Below are positions 18,381-27,568 of a stretch of 64,000 nt of DNA, in pieces; within the stretch, counting starts at the first letter, position 1, and every line of letters starts with the position of its first letter. The stretch lies in assembly GCF_001548675.1 (NCBI RefSeq), contig NZ_CP010834.1, forward strand, positions 562,001 to 626,000. The letters are read 5' to 3'. The translations under genes were made by a program, and so were the position numbers. The notes under the pieces are model-generated. The model saw nothing but the letters and a program-made list of their open reading frames with translations. It searched no databases and was not told where the DNA came from. Source of the stretch: Methanobrevibacter sp. YE315 (GTDB lineage: Archaea > Methanobacteriota > Methanobacteria > Methanobacteriales > Methanobacteriaceae).

Positions 18381-18443
18381 CTTATTCTAATCTATGTAAA
18401 TATTGTAATATGTTGTTGAACTTTTGATTAGGAGGTTATTAAA

Positions 18444-21400
18444 ATGAAAAAAATAATGATGATTTTATGTTTTGTTTTAATTGCTTTGACTAGTATGGTT
18501 AGTGTATGTGCTATTGATGTAGATGATTATAGTATGGATGCTAACAGTACTGAATATGTATTATTGGATGAACCTGTATCTGTGAGTTCAGACAGCGGTC
18601 ATGATGATGCATATTCATCCCAGGATAATGTGATTGAAATTGAAAACAATTTGCCTTTGAATTTAAGTGAGGGCAATAGTGAAAGTAATCTTATAAATGA
18701 TAGTGGAAAATATGATTCCGATAATGGTGAAACAGAATTTCGTATGATTTCACCTATTACCATATTTGATCAACCTTTAAGGACAGCTGATTTAGATGGT
18801 TTACAGAAATTGATTGACGATGTACCTAATGGATCAACATTAGATTTACATGAAAATATGAAAAACAATGGTAAAGAAAATAAAATAGTTACTATTAATA
18901 AAGACATGACAATTGACGGTCATGGTAACACTATTGATTTTGGTGGTCGTAAGAATTGTTATATTGACGTTAGTGCAAAAAATGTTATTTTTAAAAATGT
19001 TAAGTTAATTAATGGTTTTAATGATAAAAGTGACAATGGTGGTGCGTTATATATCCATAAAAATACTGTTGTTACTCTTGTAAATTGTAGCTGTTCTGAT
19101 AATTTTGCAAGAAAATCTGGTGGAGCAGTCTATAGTGACTATACACTCAGGATTTTTAATTGTAGTTTTAATAATAATGTTGCTAAAAAAGAAGATGGTG
19201 GTGCAGTTTATGGTTATAATGTAGATATTTATTCATCTACTTTTGATGGAAATAAGGCTGATGATAATGGTGGGGCAGTTTATGCTAAGAATTTTATTAA
19301 TGTTAATAAAGATCAATATGCAAAACAATCCATTAACTGTTATTTTACAAATAATCGTGCCGGTGATGATGGTGGTGCCTTATACTGTGATGGTGAAGTC
19401 CTTGTGAAAAATACTTTATTATATAACAATTTTGCTGGAAGTAATGATGATGGTGGTGCTATTTGGGCTAAAAATGATATAATTATCATTCATTCATCCT
19501 ACAATAGGAATTTCTGCGGTGCATCTGCATGTGACCAAGTTTACAGTAAAAAAGGAAAAATTCTTTTAGATGAACATTCAGTCAAAAACGCTGGTAGTTA
19601 TGATGATCTGGAAAGTGTAGGTTTGTCTAAAGATGTTGTGAATTTCTATTTGAAAAACAGTGATGATATGGAAAAGCTTTTTAAGTTTATTAATAAATAT
19701 AATCCTTCTTGGAATGTTGTTAATATTACTTTAGCTCCAAACACCGTTTATAAAGTAGATTATAATACTTATAGTACAAAATTCCAAAAATATGCTCTTC
19801 GCTTAACCGGGACTATGGTGATTAATGGTAATCCGGGATCTGTAATAAAAGGTAAAATTAATGATGGGGGCGGAAAAAGGAATAATTTCATGTATCTCAC
19901 TCCAAACAGTAAACTTGCTTTGGAGAATGTATCTGTAGAAGGTTTTAATCAAGTTTTCATGAACATTGGAACAATTTATTGCGTTGATACCGCTTTTGCT
20001 AAAAATAAAGCTTATTTACCTTATGGTGATAAGAATAGTGGTTTTGGATCATTTAAGAAATCTTTACTTTGGTCTGGTGCTGTTGTTCACAATAGTGGTA
20101 ATGTTTATTTCGATAAGTGTACTTTCTGCTCCGATTATGCTGAAGCATTTTATGGTGATGTTTTATATGCTGAAAAGCATGCTTTAACCGTATTTGACAA
20201 CTGTACTTTCAAAGATTGTGATGATACTTTTATATTTGCTAAAGAAGGAAGTGCTACCATCATATATCAGGATCATAATCTTAACAATGATTTAAAGGAT
20301 TGTTATTTTGAACCGGGTGCTTCTTTATCTGTTATTTCAAATGAGGCATATAATGGAACTTATGTTTTTAATTGCAGCAATGTTGATGAACTTCAAAAAG
20401 TATTATACACTATCAATTCATTAACTCCTAATGCTCAAAATATTGTTATTAATTTAACTCCAGGTACTTACAATATTAAATCCGATTGGTTAAGTAAGAA
20501 AAATTATATGAGATCTATGAATTGGAAAGATGAATGTTACAATCCTACATTTGATATTTGGGTGAATGATTTCTATGGACAATACCATCATGCTTTGGAT
20601 GTTGGTTTTATTCCAGTAACTATTAATGGTAATGGTGCAACAATAAAACTTACTGGTGGATCTAAGGATAATCGTGATGATTTTGCTTATATTGGATATG
20701 GTGGTGTTTTAAATGTTGTGAATGTGACATTAGCTAACTTTAATGGTGCTTTTGAAAATTATGGTACATTAAATGCAATTGGTTGTACTTTCACAGATAA
20801 TGTAGACACTTATTATTGGTATCACAAGGGTTCTGCTGTGGCTAAGGGTGGTTCTGTTGTGCATGGTGCTGGATGTTCCAATAATTTTATTAATTGTACT
20901 TTTAATAAGAATACCAATCATAAAAGTCACAGTGATATAATGTATCTTAAAGAGTCTAGCATTATATTTGATGGTTGTGATTTCGATAATTTCTTTAAAG
21001 ATAGGAAAATCATTGGAAAAGTAGAGGATAATTCCGTTGTTGATGCGCCGCTATGTTTAAAGAATCAAATTGATCTTGATAAATCATCCGTATTCCATAA
21101 TAATGATAAGATTGTTTGTAACAACACTACAGTTAATCGTGGAGGTATAGTGTTAGTGCAAGTGAATCATAACTCAAATTTGAATAATGATACTGAACTT
21201 TTCAGTATTTCTGATAAATTGGATCCAGGTAACTTAGTGTTAAACATTAATAAGGATTGTGAAATTGATTTAAGTAAATTAGGGTTCAAAGATAATTTGA
21301 TTATTAACGGTAATGGTCATAATGTTAAATTTAGTCACCAAGAAGTAATAGAGAAATTCCAATCTATTACTTTACTTAACATTACATTTAGCAATTATTC

Positions 21401-22274
21401 CCATACCTTATTCAAAAGTAAAGGGTCCTGTACTTTTATTTTCTGTAATTTTACAGGAAATACTGGAAAATATCTTATGGACATTGATGAAGGAGCATGT
21501 ACTTTTATTAATTGTACTATCACAGGAAATAAAAATAAGAAATTATTCTATATCGATGAAGGATCTTTAACATTTATTAATTGTACAATTAAGGGAAATG
21601 AGGGTAAAATTTATAATGAAAAAGGTACACTTTCATTTTACCATTGTGATATAGACCCTAAAACACTCATTCACAACTATCAAACAGCAAATTGTGAAAT
21701 AATAAGTTGTACTGGTGGGAACAATGTTAAATTTGAAGAAGATGGCGGCTTAGCCCCATGGAAATATGCTCTGATTATAGGTGGGATAAGTATAGCTGTT
21801 GCTGCAGTATCTTTTGGAGTTGGAGTCGGATGTTTATATGCAGGACTTGCATTGGGCAATGCAATATGTGGTATTGTTGCTGCAGGTGTATGCGGAGCGG
21901 CGATTGGTGCTGGTGGTGGATATGTTGCTGATGCCATTATAGCTCATTACACTCACGATCATAGCCTCAGATATATGTTAATCGGAGGTATGGCTACTTT
22001 AGGTATGACTGCAGGAATTATGGGTGCATGCATTGCAAATGGTCATGCAGAACATCAGTGTTTAATGGAGGAATATGATCATGAAACAGTAAACTTTGAA
22101 GGTCTTAAAGATAAATCTTTTAATCAATATACTGGTAAAAATTTAGAGGCTGAATTCTTTATGGATGACCTTTCTGTAAGTTATCTTCCAGAACACATTG
22201 TTAATTCCGATCCAAGTAGATTTGGTTCTTTCAGCTACCCTCAATCACAACAAATAATTTCATTTGAAATTTAG
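18444..22274 (+). CDS. Adhesin-like protein: beta-helix passenger with C-terminal glycine-rich membrane module
   Basis: The 1276-residue protein has a signal peptide (MKKIMMILCFVLIALTSMVS, then VCAID) and an acidic low-complexity region. A polymorphic-outer-membrane-protein-like beta-helix follows, with DGGALYC/GGAVYG and NCSFNNN turns at residues about 190-350. Three longer repeats then each open with a statement of the form LTPGTYNI or LAPNTVYKV and continue MVINGNPGS-like; these are related arms of the same fold. Residues about 1106-1196 are hydrophobic and full of G-x3-G spacing (GVGVGCLYAGLALG, AAGVCGAAIGAGGG, MATLGMTAGIMG), then a polar tail of about 80 residues. An AGGAGG ribosome site precedes the ATG. 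It probably anchors itself in the membrane or inserts into a target membrane. It lacks the Ig-like domains of its neighbour. Confidence 0.85.
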   Translation: MKKIMMILCFVLIALTSMVSVCAIDVDDYSMDANSTEYVLLDEPVSVSSDSGHDDAYSSQDNVIEIENNLPLNLSEGNSESNLINDSGKYDSDNGETEFRMISPITIFDQPLRTADLDGLQKLIDDVPNGSTLDLHENMKNNGKENKIVTINKDMTIDGHGNTIDFGGRKNCYIDVSAKNVIFKNVKLINGFNDKSDNGGALYIHKNTVVTLVNCSCSDNFARKSGGAVYSDYTLRIFNCSFNNNVAKKEDGGAVYGYNVDIYSSTFDGNKADDNGGAVYAKNFINVNKDQYAKQSINCYFTNNRAGDDGGALYCDGEVLVKNTLLYNNFAGSNDDGGAIWAKNDIIIIHSSYNRNFCGASACDQVYSKKGKILLDEHSVKNAGSYDDLESVGLSKDVVNFYLKNSDDMEKLFKFINKYNPSWNVVNITLAPNTVYKVDYNTYSTKFQKYALRLTGTMVINGNPGSVIKGKINDGGGKRNNFMYLTPNSKLALENVSVEGFNQVFMNIGTIYCVDTAFAKNKAYLPYGDKNSGFGSFKKSLLWSGAVVHNSGNVYFDKCTFCSDYAEAFYGDVLYAEKHALTVFDNCTFKDCDDTFIFAKEGSATIIYQDHNLNNDLKDCYFEPGASLSVISNEAYNGTYVFNCSNVDELQKVLYTINSLTPNAQNIVINLTPGTYNIKSDWLSKKNYMRSMNWKDECYNPTFDIWVNDFYGQYHHALDVGFIPVTINGNGATIKLTGGSKDNRDDFAYIGYGGVLNVVNVTLANFNGAFENYGTLNAIGCTFTDNVDTYYWYHKGSAVAKGGSVVHGAGCSNNFINCTFNKNTNHKSHSDIMYLKESSIIFDGCDFDNFFKDRKIIGKVEDNSVVDAPLCLKNQIDLDKSSVFHNNDKIVCNNTTVNRGGIVLVQVNHNSNLNNDTELFSISDKLDPGNLVLNINKDCEIDLSKLGFKDNLIINGNGHNVKFSHQEVIEKFQSITLLNITFSNYSHTLFKSKGSCTFIFCNFTGNTGKYLMDIDEGACTFINCTITGNKNKKLFYIDEGSLTFINCTIKGNEGKIYNEKGTLSFYHCDIDPKTLIHNYQTANCEIISCTGGNNVKFEEDGGLAPWKYALIIGGISIAVAAVSFGVGVGCLYAGLALGNAICGIVAAGVCGAAIGAGGGYVADAIIAHYTHDHSLRYMLIGGMATLGMTAGIMGACIANGHAEHQCLMEEYDHETVNFEGLKDKSFNQYTGKNLEAEFFMDDLSVSYLPEHIVNSDPSRFGSFSYPQSQQIISFEI

Positions 22275-22514
22275 TTGGATTATGAGGATTATTTAGGGAA
22301 TATTTTCCCTTTTTTTCTTTTTTTAATTTTCACTTAAAAAATATTTTAAAGGTGAGCCTTTTTACAAATCAGCTTATTTTCAAAAGTATCCTTCATTAAT
22401 AAATAGATAATTAATGGGGTTATTTTTTTTGATTCAAACTATTTATTTTTGTATTGTAAGATTGATTTGAAATATAACTGGCAGTTTATATGCTTTGAAG
22501 TCCAATGTTATTTT

Positions 22515-23441
22515 ATGAAATTTAGAATAATTGATGATTTAACAGTATTTTTAGACACTATTGTTCCTGAGAAGTATTTGTCTAAATTGCAGGAATTTTT
22601 GCTGAGCGGATCGATTTTTACAGAGGCGAGTAAAGTTTTAGTTATACTTGTAATTTTCATTTTAGCAAGTGAAATTGTTTTGGCATTAATATTGAGAATT
22701 CTAAATTTGCCGGTATCAGTGTTGATTTTCCCGTTTTTCATAATTCCTGGACTTTTTACATATGTTATTGTCCAGCAGGAAAGACGAGCGCAGGAGATTG
22801 AAAAGTCTGCACCTGACTTTTTAAGGCAGCTTTCAAGCATGCTGCAGGTCGGGTTAAGTTTTGAAAACGCAATGGAGGACATGTCGCAGTACGGGGAAGG
22901 TCCTTTATACGACGAGATGAGGAGGACTATAATAGAAATTCGAATGGGTCGCAATTTCGAAGATGCCTGGAGGGCAATGGCCAAACGCTTAAAATCAAAA
23001 GAACTTGAAAGGATATTCGGGATTATCCTTGATGGGAGAAAAAGCGGATCAAGCATTTCGGCAGTATTGTCTGATGTTTCTGATGATTTAAGGGATTTGA
23101 TGGCACTTAAACGCGAGAGGAAATCTACTGTAATGATGCCGATTATGTTTTTGTTAATTTCAGCTGTTATTGCAACGCCTTTTGCAATAGGCATGGTCGG
23201 AGTTTATTCCAGTTTCATGCAAAGTTATGGGATGGCTTCAGAGATTATTCTGGCAGCCCCTATTGCAGGTGAGATTTATTTAATAATTCATTCGGTCTTA
23301 GTTTCTTTTATCATTAGCATCATAATGTATGGGGAATTTAAGAAGGGAATGAAGTTTGCATTGCCTTTGGCAGCATCTTCATTTGGAATTTTCTACGTCA
23401 TCTCTACATTTGGCGGCACATTAATTATTGGGGGATTTTAA
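22515..23441 (+). CDS. Type II/IV secretion system F-domain protein, TadC/FlaJ-like pilus platform
   Basis: The 308-residue protein has hydrophobic segments near residues 40-90 and again at about 205-308. A cytoplasmic T2SSF domain lies between them (SAPDFLRQLSSMLQVGLSFE onward to GRKSGSSISAVLSDVSDDLR). Such integral membrane platforms work with a secretion ATPase to assemble type IV pilus-like fibres. The ATG at 22515 is preferred over an upstream non-ATG start because the extra residues are not typical. The stop overlaps the next start (TAATG), so it is coupled to a pilin gene. No ATPase gene is in the window. Two decayed copies of its middle part lie at 10.6 and 16.6 kb. Confidence 0.88.
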   Translation: MKFRIIDDLTVFLDTIVPEKYLSKLQEFLLSGSIFTEASKVLVILVIFILASEIVLALILRILNLPVSVLIFPFFIIPGLFTYVIVQQERRAQEIEKSAPDFLRQLSSMLQVGLSFENAMEDMSQYGEGPLYDEMRRTIIEIRMGRNFEDAWRAMAKRLKSKELERIFGIILDGRKSGSSISAVLSDVSDDLRDLMALKRERKSTVMMPIMFLLISAVIATPFAIGMVGVYSSFMQSYGMASEIILAAPIAGEIYLIIHSVLVSFIISIIMYGEFKKGMKFALPLAASSFGIFYVISTFGGTLIIGGF

Positions 23442-23623
23442 TGGATAACAGGGCTCAAACTTCAGCGGAATTTATTTTACTTTTTGGAGGGATATTTGTT
23501 GTGGTCTTACTGGTTATTTACATGTATAATGGTTATATAGATGATTTGGGCGGTCAGATACAGTCAAAGGAGGTTAGTGAATTTAATTCTCAATTAAAAA
23601 TTTTAGAAGAGTACTTTAAATAG
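23441..23623 (+). CDS. Archaeal type IV pilin with class III signal peptide (DUF361)
   Basis: The 60-residue protein begins MDNRAQTSAEFILLF. The Q-x-S-x-E-F signature preceded by a short polar leader is that of archaeal class III signal peptides, which EppA-type peptidases cleave before the Gln. A hydrophobic helix of about 20 residues follows, then a short polar tail. It would be the subunit of a thin pilus assembled by the tadC product, to which it is translationally coupled. Confidence 0.88.
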   Translation: MDNRAQTSAEFILLFGGIFVVVLLVIYMYNGYIDDLGGQIQSKEVSEFNSQLKILEEYFK

Positions 23624-23659
23624 TAATATTTTTCATATAAAACCTTCACAATTATTAAC

Positions 23660-24373
23660 ATGATTGGTCAAACAGTAAATTTTTATGATAATGTTAAAGA
23701 CGCTATACATTATGCAATTTCAGATAAAGTGTCTATTGTTGTCATTGGCCTTACTTTAACATTCCTTGCAACAATGGAGAACTATAACCTTTCATATACT
23801 GTATGGGGACTTTTAATTAACATTTCTGTGATTATTTTAGTTTGTTTTGAATCAGGATACTCTTCTAAAATAATTAATGAAACCATTAATGGTTCAGATA
23901 GGCCTCCAATTATTGACAATGTTTTTGAAATTTTAAAGCAGGGTGTTGAAGAGTGTATTACAAGTTTCATATATGCTATTTTATTTTTTGCTGTCGTATC
24001 AGTGCTTTTAATAATTAATGATTTATTCCCTCAATTTTTTGGCATTTCATTAGTTTTAGGCATAATAGTATTTGCAGTGATATTTATTCTTATTCAAGTA
24101 TCCGTAATTTATAAATCATATCATTCAGGTAAGTTTTATAAAGGGTTTGATTTTAAAGGCATGGCACGTCTTTTTAGGAAATTGGGTTTTTGGGGTAGCC
24201 TGTTTTTATGTGCGGTGTCATTGATTTCACAAGCTTTTATTTTTTCTTCATTATTTGAGGTAAGCTTTTTTGAAATTGGAAATATAAATAGTTTTATCTT
24301 AAGATTCTTATTAGCCCCAATATGCCTTATCTTTTCATTAAGATTGGTTGCGCTTCAAGGAAGACTGGATTGA
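23660..24373 (+). CDS. DUF4013 family membrane protein
   Basis: The 237-residue protein has six hydrophobic segments. It shares with the gene at 6751-7500 the N-terminal layout (VKDAIHYAISDK), the loop after the third helix (INGSDRPPII) and a stretch EILKQGVEECITSFIYAILF typical of DUF4013. Function is unknown. It starts 36 bases after the pilin gene and may be co-transcribed with it. Confidence 0.7.
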   Translation: MIGQTVNFYDNVKDAIHYAISDKVSIVVIGLTLTFLATMENYNLSYTVWGLLINISVIILVCFESGYSSKIINETINGSDRPPIIDNVFEILKQGVEECITSFIYAILFFAVVSVLLIINDLFPQFFGISLVLGIIVFAVIFILIQVSVIYKSYHSGKFYKGFDFKGMARLFRKLGFWGSLFLCAVSLISQAFIFSSLFEVSFFEIGNINSFILRFLLAPICLIFSLRLVALQGRLD

Positions 24374-24921
24374 AGGGTTAGTGTGCTTTTTCTTGAATTG
24401 AATTTTTTTCCAATAATCAATTTTTTTCTTTTTGATTTGTCATTTCTCATGAATCATTTCGGTATTTTAACGGATTGTATATTTTTAGGATTTTATTTTA
24501 ATTCTATTCGGTCTTCACAGTTTTTAAGGAAAAATAAAAATTTAATATTTAATACTTTGATTTAATCTTCAAGAATGATTTTTTAAAAATTTCTCTTTTT
24601 TTAAGATAGTGCTTTTTCATATTTAATCTGCTTGTATGATGGTCAGTCAGGTATTTAATTTTAAATTAAACTTCCTAATCTTCTTTATACATGATTTAAA
24701 ATATTTTAACAGATTTATTGGGATTGATTTTTCTTCCAGTAACTTAATATTTTTTCCATTTTCCATTATTGGGAAAACCTGTTTTCTTATTTTAAAAGTT
24801 AAACAATTAAAATTTAAAATATCATTAAATAACCACTATTTTATTAAAAAAAGAGATTGCTTTCTCTCATTTAAAAAAATCAGACATCTCATGCTTTTAC
24901 ACTTGAAATATACCTCTCACC
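24374..24921. other. Gene-poor stretch of 548 bases with repeated motif and ORF trace
   Basis: Plus-strand open frames here have no ribosome site and poor composition. On the minus strand a 62-codon stop-free frame (24650-24835) contains IMENGKNIKLLEEKS, similar to the trace at 62 kb. A 22-base motif at 24897-24918 is also shared with that locus. This may be an unrecognised element relic. Confidence 0.4.
24897..24918 (-). repeat. 22-base motif shared with 62445-62466 (copy 1)
   Basis: On the minus strand the motif is GAGAGGTATATTTCAAGTGT plus AA; the other copy differs at two positions. Both lie just beyond the 3' end of a minus-strand gene. Confidence 0.55.
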
Positions 24922-25500
24922 TTAAGTCAAGTAGCATTGGATTTTAGGTATGCACCATATTCCCAGTATTGATGCTAAACAGCATATCATAATTGCCGGC
25001 GGGAAAATGAAATATCCGATTATCATTCCTATTAAAACTAGGATAATGGTTCCATAGAGTGGATAATGGTTACTTAGTGCAAGTTGCAATGCGATGTTTC
25101 CAGGATCTGCTTCTTTTAAAAATTTGCCGATAATTATTGAAAGGATTGCTGTTATGATAAAACATAATCCGTACATGAACTGAGGGAAGAATGCATAGAA
25201 ATTTTCCCCAACAAATGTTGTAAAGTATGGAAGAAGTGAAAATACAAGTAATGTCGCACCCATTGTCCAAATAACCTTATAATCAATTTTATTCACTATG
25301 CTGAAAATGTTATTGTTATAATTCCAGAAATTGAAACACACAATAAAGCTGACTGCATAAATTATGAATTCGTATCTAAGCTCATAGAGGGAATCCCAAG
25401 TTCCAAGGCTTGCAAGTGGAATCTCCAAGACAATGACTGTAATGATGATTGCCAAAATCGCATCGATTAATGCTTCAAATCTGTCAGTTTCCACCAGCAT
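24922..25500 (-). CDS. TMEM175-like (DUF1211) potassium channel family protein, member 2 of a tandem pair
   Basis: The 192-residue protein has six transmembrane segments. The first helix holds RFEALIDAILAIIITV, matching the TMEM175 hallmark R-x3-F-S-D-x3-A-I except that F-S is replaced by L-I. Prokaryotic TMEM175 proteins form tetrameric K+-permeable channels with a hydrophobic gate from helix 1. Its start overlaps the end of the upstream paralogue by 17 bases, so both are translated together. The changed hallmark may alter gating. Channel activity is inferred from the family. Confidence 0.75.
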   Translation of the reverse strand: MLVETDRFEALIDAILAIIITVIVLEIPLASLGTWDSLYELRYEFIIYAVSFIVCFNFWNYNNNIFSIVNKIDYKVIWTMGATLLVFSLLPYFTTFVGENFYAFFPQFMYGLCFIITAILSIIIGKFLKEADPGNIALQLALSNHYPLYGTIILVLIGMIIGYFIFPPAIMICCLASILGIWCIPKIQCYLT

Positions 25501-26065
25501 GCCTCCTTAATAATCTTCCAAGTAAAATCCATAATACCACTGACAATAAACAACAAATATAGATTCCCGGAACAAAAATCGTATAGGTCAGAATAAAACC
25601 AATGATTAAAACGATTGTCGGCAAATTCATGTAGTAGGAGTTAAAATTTAATTCATGAAGCTGTTTGTTATAAGGATTGCTTCTGTAAATCGCCCTTGTA
25701 GCTAATGTATTTAGTATATGTGTTATTATGAAAATCAATCCAAACATGGTCTCCGGAGGAATGGAATGGACATTGTTTGCAAGCCAAATTGTAAAATACG
25801 GCAAAAGTGAGATTACAAAAGTCATCAATCCATAAATCCAAAGGGCGGTGTTGTCAATCGTATCGACAACCTGGAATAGGTTGTGATTGGCATACCAAAT
25901 ATTGTATAATACTAAAAAACTAATCAAATAGGCAATATAAATTGGATTTAAGTGTAAAAACGCCTCTAGTGTTGGTGATGCCGGTTGGGGGATTTTTAAA
26001 ACTAGAACCGTTATGATGATTGCCAAAATCGCATCGAAAAATGTTTCAAATCTAGTGGTTTCCAT
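25484..26065 (-). CDS. TMEM175-like (DUF1211) potassium channel family protein, member 1 of a tandem pair
   Basis: The 193-residue protein has six transmembrane segments and starts METTRFETFFDAILAIIITV. The hallmark R-x3-F-S-D is present with Phe instead of Ser. Overall layout and several phrases (WIYGLMTFVISLLPYFTIW against WTMGATLLVFSLLPYFTTF in the partner) show the two are paralogues from a tandem duplication. Co-translation suggests they could form a mixed tetramer. Confidence 0.78.
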   Translation of the reverse strand: METTRFETFFDAILAIIITVLVLKIPQPASPTLEAFLHLNPIYIAYLISFLVLYNIWYANHNLFQVVDTIDNTALWIYGLMTFVISLLPYFTIWLANNVHSIPPETMFGLIFIITHILNTLATRAIYRSNPYNKQLHELNFNSYYMNLPTIVLIIGFILTYTIFVPGIYICCLLSVVLWILLGRLLRRHAGGN

Positions 26066-26114
26066 AGATGAATATTTAATATTTCTAATATAAAATATTA
26101 ATCAAGGTGATAAA

Positions 26115-27527
26115 ATGGACATGTTGATTGGTGGAAAACACATCTCAAGCGACGATTTAGAAGACGTGATTAATCCGTATAATGGTGAAGTAATTGATAC
26201 AATTCCAATTGCACACTTGCAAACTGCTAATTTGGCTATTGGTGAAGCAAATAATGCTAAAGAAAGTTTAGTTGAAATGTCTGCTTTTAAAGTTTCTAAT
26301 AAACTCTTTAATGTTGTTGAAAAACTGAAGGATAATCGTGAAGATTTTGCCGAACAATTGACTTTAGAGATTGGAAAACCAATCAACGAATCTTTGGTTG
26401 AAGTTGACAGGTCAATTGAAACACTGAAACTTGCAGCAGAAGAGGCAAAAAGAATTTACGGTGAAAGCGTGCCTTTGGATGCCGGGCTAAATGGGAAAGG
26501 ATTTTTCGCATTTACTCAAAGATTGCCGTTAGGTGTTGTTGCAGCTATCACACCATTTAACTATCCATTGAATTTAACAATACACAAAATAGCTCCTGCA
26601 ATTGCCTGTAAAAATACAGTAATCGTAAAACCTCCGACAGAAGCGCCGTTAACAGTCATGAAATTTTGCGAACTCTTGAACGAAGAATTTCCTGATGGTG
26701 TTGTAAACACAATAACAGGTTATGGTTCTGAGGTTGGGGATTACCTTGTCTGTTCACCTGATATCGATAAGGTCTCATTTACTGGAAGCGTAACAACAGG
26801 ATTGATGATTTCTCAAAAGGCGGGAATGAAAAAAGTCACTTTAGAACTTGGTGGAAATGACCCGATGATTGTCTTAAAAGATGCAGATATTGACAAGGCT
26901 GTAAAAGGAGTCATTAATGGAGCATTCTTAAATGCAGGCCAGGTCTGTATGGGTGTTAAAAGGATAATTGTTGAAGATGAGATTGCCGATGAATTTGCAG
27001 AAAAATTGGTTGGCGAAACTGAAAAGTTGGTCATGGGAAACCCATTGGATGTGAAAACCACTCTGGGAACATTAATATCTGAAAAGGCAGCAATACATGT
27101 TGAGCAAACGGTTAACAATGCAGTTCAAAAAGGTGCTGAAATATTAACGGGCGGCGTTCGTGAAGGCGCATTTTACCAGGCTACTGTAATCGATAATGTA
27201 ACACCTGACATGGATTTGGTTGTAAGGGAAACATTCGGGCCTGTTGCACCGATAATTCGCGTCAATGGTGTTGAAGAAGCTATTGAAATAGCCAATGATA
27301 CTGATTACGGTTTGCAGGCAGGAGTATTTACCAATGACTATTCTCTTGCAATGAAATGTGCTCAGGAAATAGAAGCTGGAACAGTATTTGTTAATAAGCA
27401 ATCAACATTTAGAACTGATAACATGCCATTTGGAGGATTTAAGAATAGTGGTGTGGGAAAGGAAGGAATAAAATACGCTGTCGATGACATGACTAGAATG
27501 AAGTTAATCGGATTGAACTTAAGATAA
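26115..27527 (+). CDS. NAD(P)-dependent aldehyde dehydrogenase, lactaldehyde dehydrogenase-like (CofA type)
   Basis: The 470-residue protein is full length for the family. It shows VINPYNGEVIDTIP near the N-terminus, the Asn motif ITPFNYPLN, FTGSVTTG of the Rossmann fold, the general base Glu244 in LELGGN and the nucleophile Cys278 in NAGQVCMG. The C-terminus reads DNMPFGGFKNSGVGKEGIKYA. From memory it strongly resembles Methanocaldococcus MJ1411, the lactaldehyde dehydrogenase proposed to make lactate for coenzyme F420. A glyceraldehyde-3-phosphate or other aldehyde substrate cannot be excluded. An AGGTGAT ribosome site precedes the ATG. Confidence 0.88.
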   Translation: MDMLIGGKHISSDDLEDVINPYNGEVIDTIPIAHLQTANLAIGEANNAKESLVEMSAFKVSNKLFNVVEKLKDNREDFAEQLTLEIGKPINESLVEVDRSIETLKLAAEEAKRIYGESVPLDAGLNGKGFFAFTQRLPLGVVAAITPFNYPLNLTIHKIAPAIACKNTVIVKPPTEAPLTVMKFCELLNEEFPDGVVNTITGYGSEVGDYLVCSPDIDKVSFTGSVTTGLMISQKAGMKKVTLELGGNDPMIVLKDADIDKAVKGVINGAFLNAGQVCMGVKRIIVEDEIADEFAEKLVGETEKLVMGNPLDVKTTLGTLISEKAAIHVEQTVNNAVQKGAEILTGGVREGAFYQATVIDNVTPDMDLVVRETFGPVAPIIRVNGVEEAIEIANDTDYGLQAGVFTNDYSLAMKCAQEIEAGTVFVNKQSTFRTDNMPFGGFKNSGVGKEGIKYAVDDMTRMKLIGLNLR

Positions 27528-27548
27528 TTTCTATAATAAAAAAAGGAG

Positions 27549-27568
27549 AATAAGTATTTAAACTTATT
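27549..27568. terminator. Hairpin between convergent genes
   Basis: Stem AATAAGT/ACTTATT with a 6-base loop overlaps the stop of the minus-strand gene. An A7 run at 27538-27544 provides the T-run for that strand. Confidence 0.45.

Larger units (their letters stand above)
17397..18443. other. 1 kb gene-poor stretch with mobile-element debris
   Basis: No intact gene is visible. It contains an IS605/IS1341-like end hairpin near 17487, a stop-interrupted protein-like stretch on the minus strand at 17731-17913, and the promoter of the second adhesin near its 3' end. The rest is very AT-rich. Confidence 0.6.

Noticed and set aside
22508-23194. 228-codon open frame antisense to tadC
   Set aside because: It is a by-product of codon bias in a strongly conserved gene; no ribosome site or recognisable protein.
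24636-24947. 103-codon plus-strand frame in the gene-poor stretch
   Set aside because: Phe/Leu/Lys-rich product, no ribosome site, and it runs into the opposing TMEM175 gene.
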